A stretch of DNA of 64,000 nucleotides from JBLZUR01 sp048565625 (GTDB taxonomy: Bacteria; Pseudomonadota; Alphaproteobacteria; Sphingomonadales; Sphingomonadaceae): assembly GCF_048565625.1 (NCBI RefSeq), contig NZ_JBLZUR010000002.1, forward strand, positions 2,976,001 to 3,040,000, in the 5' to 3' direction. The number at the start of each line of letters is the position of its first letter. Positions within the stretch are counted from its first letter, which is position 1. The notes beneath the pieces were generated by a model, which did no database searches, was not told where the DNA came from, and saw only the letters and a list, made by a program, of their open reading frames with translations. Positions 61,748 to 64,000 of this stretch are shown here, piece by piece. A program made the position numbers and the translations under genes.

Positions 61748-62170
61748 ATGACATCTTTGAGAACCGACGGTCGGACCGTGCGGGAGCTGCTTGGGGGCGT
61801 CGATCTATCACAGCCCATCGGCATGCTGAACCTGCTGAAGTTTCGAGCCGAGGCGCAATATGACGAACCGAGCAGCAAAGAGCGGTGTAGCGGGGCGGAT
61901 GCATATCGCCGCTATGCCGAAGGGGTGATGCCGCTGCTCGCCGGAAAGGGCATCACCCTGCATCTGCGCGGAGGCATCGAGCTGATCGGACCGCCGGACG
62001 AGTGGGACGCCGCCTTCGTCATACGCTATCCACGCGGCGAGATGCTGGTGGAGCTGGCGGAAAGCGCCGGCTATGTCAGCGTGGTCCATCACCGCGCGGC
62101 AGCCGTCGCCGACAGCCGGCTGCTGTTGATGGAGTTCGTCGCCGAAGAGGTAACGGAGCTGCTCCGCTGA
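61748..62170 (+). CDS. DUF1330-like protein
   Basis: 140 residues from ATG 61748, with GGGAGAGGAC upstream. The sequence fits a dimeric alpha/beta-barrel (ferredoxin-like) fold with DUF1330 traits: GMLNLLKFRAEAQYD, AYRRYAEGVMPLLAGKG, EWDAAFVIRYPRGEMLVELAE and VVHHRAAAVADSRLLLMEF. No biochemical role is established for the family. Located between a purC 3'-end fragment (61598-61645) and intact purC, on the opposite strand. Confidence 0.8.
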   Translation: MTSLRTDGRTVRELLGGVDLSQPIGMLNLLKFRAEAQYDEPSSKERCSGADAYRRYAEGVMPLLAGKGITLHLRGGIELIGPPDEWDAAFVIRYPRGEMLVELAESAGYVSVVHHRAAAVADSRLLLMEFVAEEVTELLR

Positions 62171-62182
62171 GCCAGCGGGCGG

Positions 62183-62959
62183 TTACTTGCCCTTGCTCTG
62201 GCGGTGCTTTTCGAGGTCCAGCACCGTCGTGTCGCCCTCCGGAAGCAGGCCGAGCCGACGCGCGACTTCCTGATAGGCCTCCACCTCGCCGCCGAGATCG
62301 CGGCGGAAGCGGTCCTTGTCGAGCTTCTCGTTGGTGGTCATGTCCCAGAGACGGCAGCCGTCGGGGCTGATCTCGTCCGCGAGGATGACGCGGCTGTACT
62401 CATTCTCCCACAGCCGCCCGAACTCCAGCTTGAAGTCGACGAGGCGGATGTTGATGGCGGCGAACAGACCCGACAGGAAGTCGTTCACGCGGATCGCCAT
62501 GTCGGCGATGTCGTGCATCTCCTCCTGGCTGGCCCAGCCGAAGCAGGCGATATGCTCGTCGGCGACCATCGGGTCGCCGAGCGCGTCGTCCTTGTAGTAA
62601 TACTCGATGATCGTGCGGGGCAGCTGGGTCCCCTCCTCGATCCCCAGACGCTTGCTGATCGAGCCCGCGGCGACGTTGCGTACCACCACCTCGATCGGGA
62701 TGATCTCGACCTGGCGGATCAGCTGCTCGCGCATGTTCAGGCGGCGGATGAAGTGGGTGGGCACGCCGATATTGCCGAGCAGTGTGAACACATGCTCGGA
62801 GATGCGGTTGTTGAGTACGCCCTTGCCGCTGATGGTGCCCTTCTTCTGGGCGTTGAACGCGGTCGCGTCGTCCTTGAAGTACTGGATCAGCGTGCCGGGT
62901 TCCGGACCCTCATAGAGGATCTTGGCTTTGCCTTCGTAGATCTGGCGGCGGCGGGCCAT
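62183..62959 (-). CDS. purC: Phosphoribosylaminoimidazole-succinocarboxamide synthase
   Basis: 258 residues from ATG 62959 ([18 protein letters not shown]). SAICAR synthetase joins CAIR and aspartate with ATP. Signature segments: [64 protein letters not shown], and [10 protein letters not shown] with the aspartate/metal-binding residues further on ([15 protein letters not shown]). Upstream frame extension is rejected. Its 3' end is duplicated at 61598-61645. Confidence 0.96.
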   Translation of the reverse strand: MARRRQIYEGKAKILYEGPEPGTLIQYFKDDATAFNAQKKGTISGKGVLNNRISEHVFTLLGNIGVPTHFIRRLNMREQLIRQVEIIPIEVVVRNVAAGSISKRLGIEEGTQLPRTIIEYYYKDDALGDPMVADEHIACFGWASQEEMHDIADMAIRVNDFLSGLFAAINIRLVDFKLEFGRLWENEYSRVILADEISPDGCRLWDMTTNEKLDKDRFRRDLGGEVEAYQEVARRLGLLPEGDTTVLDLEKHRQSKGK

Positions 62960-63074
62960 GCGGCGAGGCTCCGATTCGTCAAAAGAAGAGCGCCCCGGCC
63001 TGCATGAAGCCGGCCGAGGCGAATGGCGGGGCCATAATCGAATTCGCTGGCTCGCGCAAATGCGCGGCGCGGGA

Positions 63075-63410
63075 TCAGTGCTGCTGGCCGCCGCTCCCTT
63101 GGGTCGTCGCCGCGCCAGATCCGCCGGCACTGGGCGACTGGGCGTCAACCATCGCCGGGCTGGGACCGGAGGTGGCGGTGTCGCCGGTCAGGCTGCCGCC
63201 GGACGAGGTCACCGTGTCGTTGCCGCCGGTGTTCCCCATGGACTCGGTGCCCATGCTGCCCATACCATTGTCCATGTCAGTGGCGCCGTTCGGCGTCTCG
63301 ACGATGTCGGCGGAGGTGTTGTTGGTCATCATCGGATCGTCGCCCTTCTGACCGCAGGCGGTAACGAGCAGCAGGACCGATGTGGCGGCGGCGGTTGCAA
63401 GAAGTCTCAT
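63075..63410 (-). CDS. Small Gly/Ser/Met-rich lipoprotein
   Basis: 111 residues from ATG 63410. Lipobox LLVTAC gives Cys19 as the anchor. The mature chain is low complexity: Asp/Asn/Met/Gly/Thr ([18 protein letters not shown]) then Ser/Gly/Ala/Gln. No domain recognised. Similar Met/Gly-rich lipoproteins of unknown role are found in sphingomonads. A putative envelope component; function cannot be inferred. Confidence 0.75.
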   Translation of the reverse strand: MRLLATAAATSVLLLVTACGQKGDDPMMTNNTSADIVETPNGATDMDNGMGSMGTESMGNTGGNDTVTSSGGSLTGDTATSGPSPAMVDAQSPSAGGSGAATTQGSGGQQH

Positions 63411-63468
63411 CGCGTCTCTCCTTCGTCACGCAGGCTGCGCTGAACAGAAAGGGAGACGCGATGTTCCT

Positions 63469-63627
63469 TCACCTGCACGTCCGACGGCTCTCCCACGGGC
63501 GATCAAACTGGATCCGCTCGAGGACAAGGAACGCGTCGAGCACTTGCCGGCCGAGGGTGCTGAGCGCGGCGGTGATGTGATGGTGTCCGTCCGCCCAGCC
63601 GCGGACCTCCTGATGGTCGAGGGTCAT
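63469..63627 (-). CDS. Small hypothetical protein
   Basis: 52 residues from ATG 63627, with GGGAGAC 7 nt upstream as a ribosome site. The sequence MTLDHQEVRGWADGHHHITAALSTLGRQVLDAFLVLERIQFDRP looks like a real soluble helical protein, with no known domain. It could equally be a short artefact. Confidence 0.45.
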   Translation of the reverse strand: MTLDHQEVRGWADGHHHITAALSTLGRQVLDAFLVLERIQFDRPWESRRTCR

Positions 63628-63739
63628 GATCTGTCTCCCGTTGGTTGGCATCGCTGCCGAGGGGTGAAATGCCCGGCGGGGCGGAGCGCCACCAACGAAA
63701 CAGCTAGTGCCCCTGATAAGGACGCCTTATGCTTTGCAG

Positions 63740-64000
63740 ATGCGCCGCCTGCCGCCTCTCTCCGCCGTCCGGGTCTTCGAGGCGGCGGCGCGTCACGAGA
63801 ACTTCACGGCAGCGGCGAGCGAACTCGGCATGACACAGGCGGCTGTCAGCTATCAGGTTCGCTTGTTGGAGGAGCGGCTGTCTATAGCCCTGTTCCGGCG
63901 GGAGAAAGGACGTGTTTTGCTGACCGAGGCAGGGCGACGTGCGATGGCTCCGGTGTCCCAGGCGTTCGATGCGATTGACGGCGCCTTCGCCCAGTTGCGG
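63740..64000 (+). CDS. LysR-family transcriptional regulator (3' end outside window)
   Basis: 87 codons visible, open to the window end. The N-terminal helix-turn-helix matches LysR: LPPLSAVRVFEAAARHENFTAAASELGMTQAAVSYQVRLLEERL then LFRREKGRVLLTEAGRR. The sequence is closest to the GcvA-like group by the LPPLSAVRVFEAAARH start. A ribosome site is not obvious near ATG 63740. Its target is unknown; the divergent small ORF is the nearest candidate. Confidence 0.92.
   Translation, partial: MRRLPPLSAVRVFEAAARHENFTAAASELGMTQAAVSYQVRLLEERLSIALFRREKGRVLLTEAGRRAMAPVSQAFDAIDGAFAQLR

Overview
The window is high-GC, gene-dense chromosomal DNA with the gene content of an alphaproteobacterium of the order Sphingomonadales (Sphingomonas or a close relative). 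Signs are the TonB-ExbB-ExbD-ExbD operon with two TonB-dependent receptors, a PEPxxWA-CTERM protein, a DUF2171 protein, DUF2093 next to xseA, an osmoregulated periplasmic glucan pair, and an HWE/HisKA_2-type histidine kinase. No phage, insertion sequence, integrase or CRISPR array was found. The species assignment is inference from gene content only.

Layout. 1-6850: FecR/LysM envelope protein (cut by the window start), tRNA-Gln, ppx-rlmE, the tonB-exbB-exbD-exbD operon with intercistronic hairpins, and a secreted hypothetical protein. 6855-18742: pteridine genes (folM-like reductase and folB), GNAT, tRNA nucleotidyltransferase, a GGDEF/EAL protein, parC, a Tat-exported SDR, an rRNA-type methyltransferase, an M16 peptidase and thrC. 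18952-23275: opgD-opgH, a queuosine precursor transporter and tRNA-Arg. 23368-29983: an accessory-looking block of a PEP-CTERM protein, an ECF sigma factor overlapping a Ser/Thr kinase, and a 918-residue RTX protein with 174-residue modules. 30086-36427: SMR exporter, DsbD-like reductase, a large TonB receptor and a secreted protein. 36453-41526: a compact operon xseA-DUF2093-M23 peptidase-2OG oxygenase-degenerate oxygenase, divergent from purD. 41642-48478: HhH membrane protein, msrA, second TonB receptor, DUF2171 protein, tRNA-Ala, trmB, PQQ-type sugar dehydrogenase. 48611-58528: the rimP-nusA-ylxR-infB-rbfA-truB-rpsO-pnp translation and RNA cluster, with a tautomerase inserted after nusA. 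58660-64000: histidine kinase, EVE protein, M48 protease, a DUF1330-like gene flanked by a duplicated purC 3' end, purC, a lipoprotein, a small ORF and the start of a LysR regulator.

How the genes work together. TonB/ExbB/ExbD energise the two outer-membrane receptors. The rimP to pnp cluster builds and tunes ribosomes and degrades RNA. The sigma factor and kinase are translationally coupled, and the sigma factor lacks the usual acidic motif of region 2.2, which fits phosphorylation-controlled ECF43-type regulation. The neighbouring exported PEP-CTERM and RTX proteins are candidate targets.

The most unusual finding is that two palindromic repeat elements sit inside essential-type genes without breaking the frame: 129 nt (43 codons) in truB and 84 nt (28 codons) in ylxR. 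Related copies lie between genes elsewhere in the window. This resembles the Rickettsia palindromic elements that insert in frame into genes. Other notable points are a tandem 2OG oxygenase whose partner has lost its metal-binding histidines, a 4-oxalocrotonate-tautomerase-like protein without Arg11 and Arg39, and a purC 3'-end fragment flanking a single gene.
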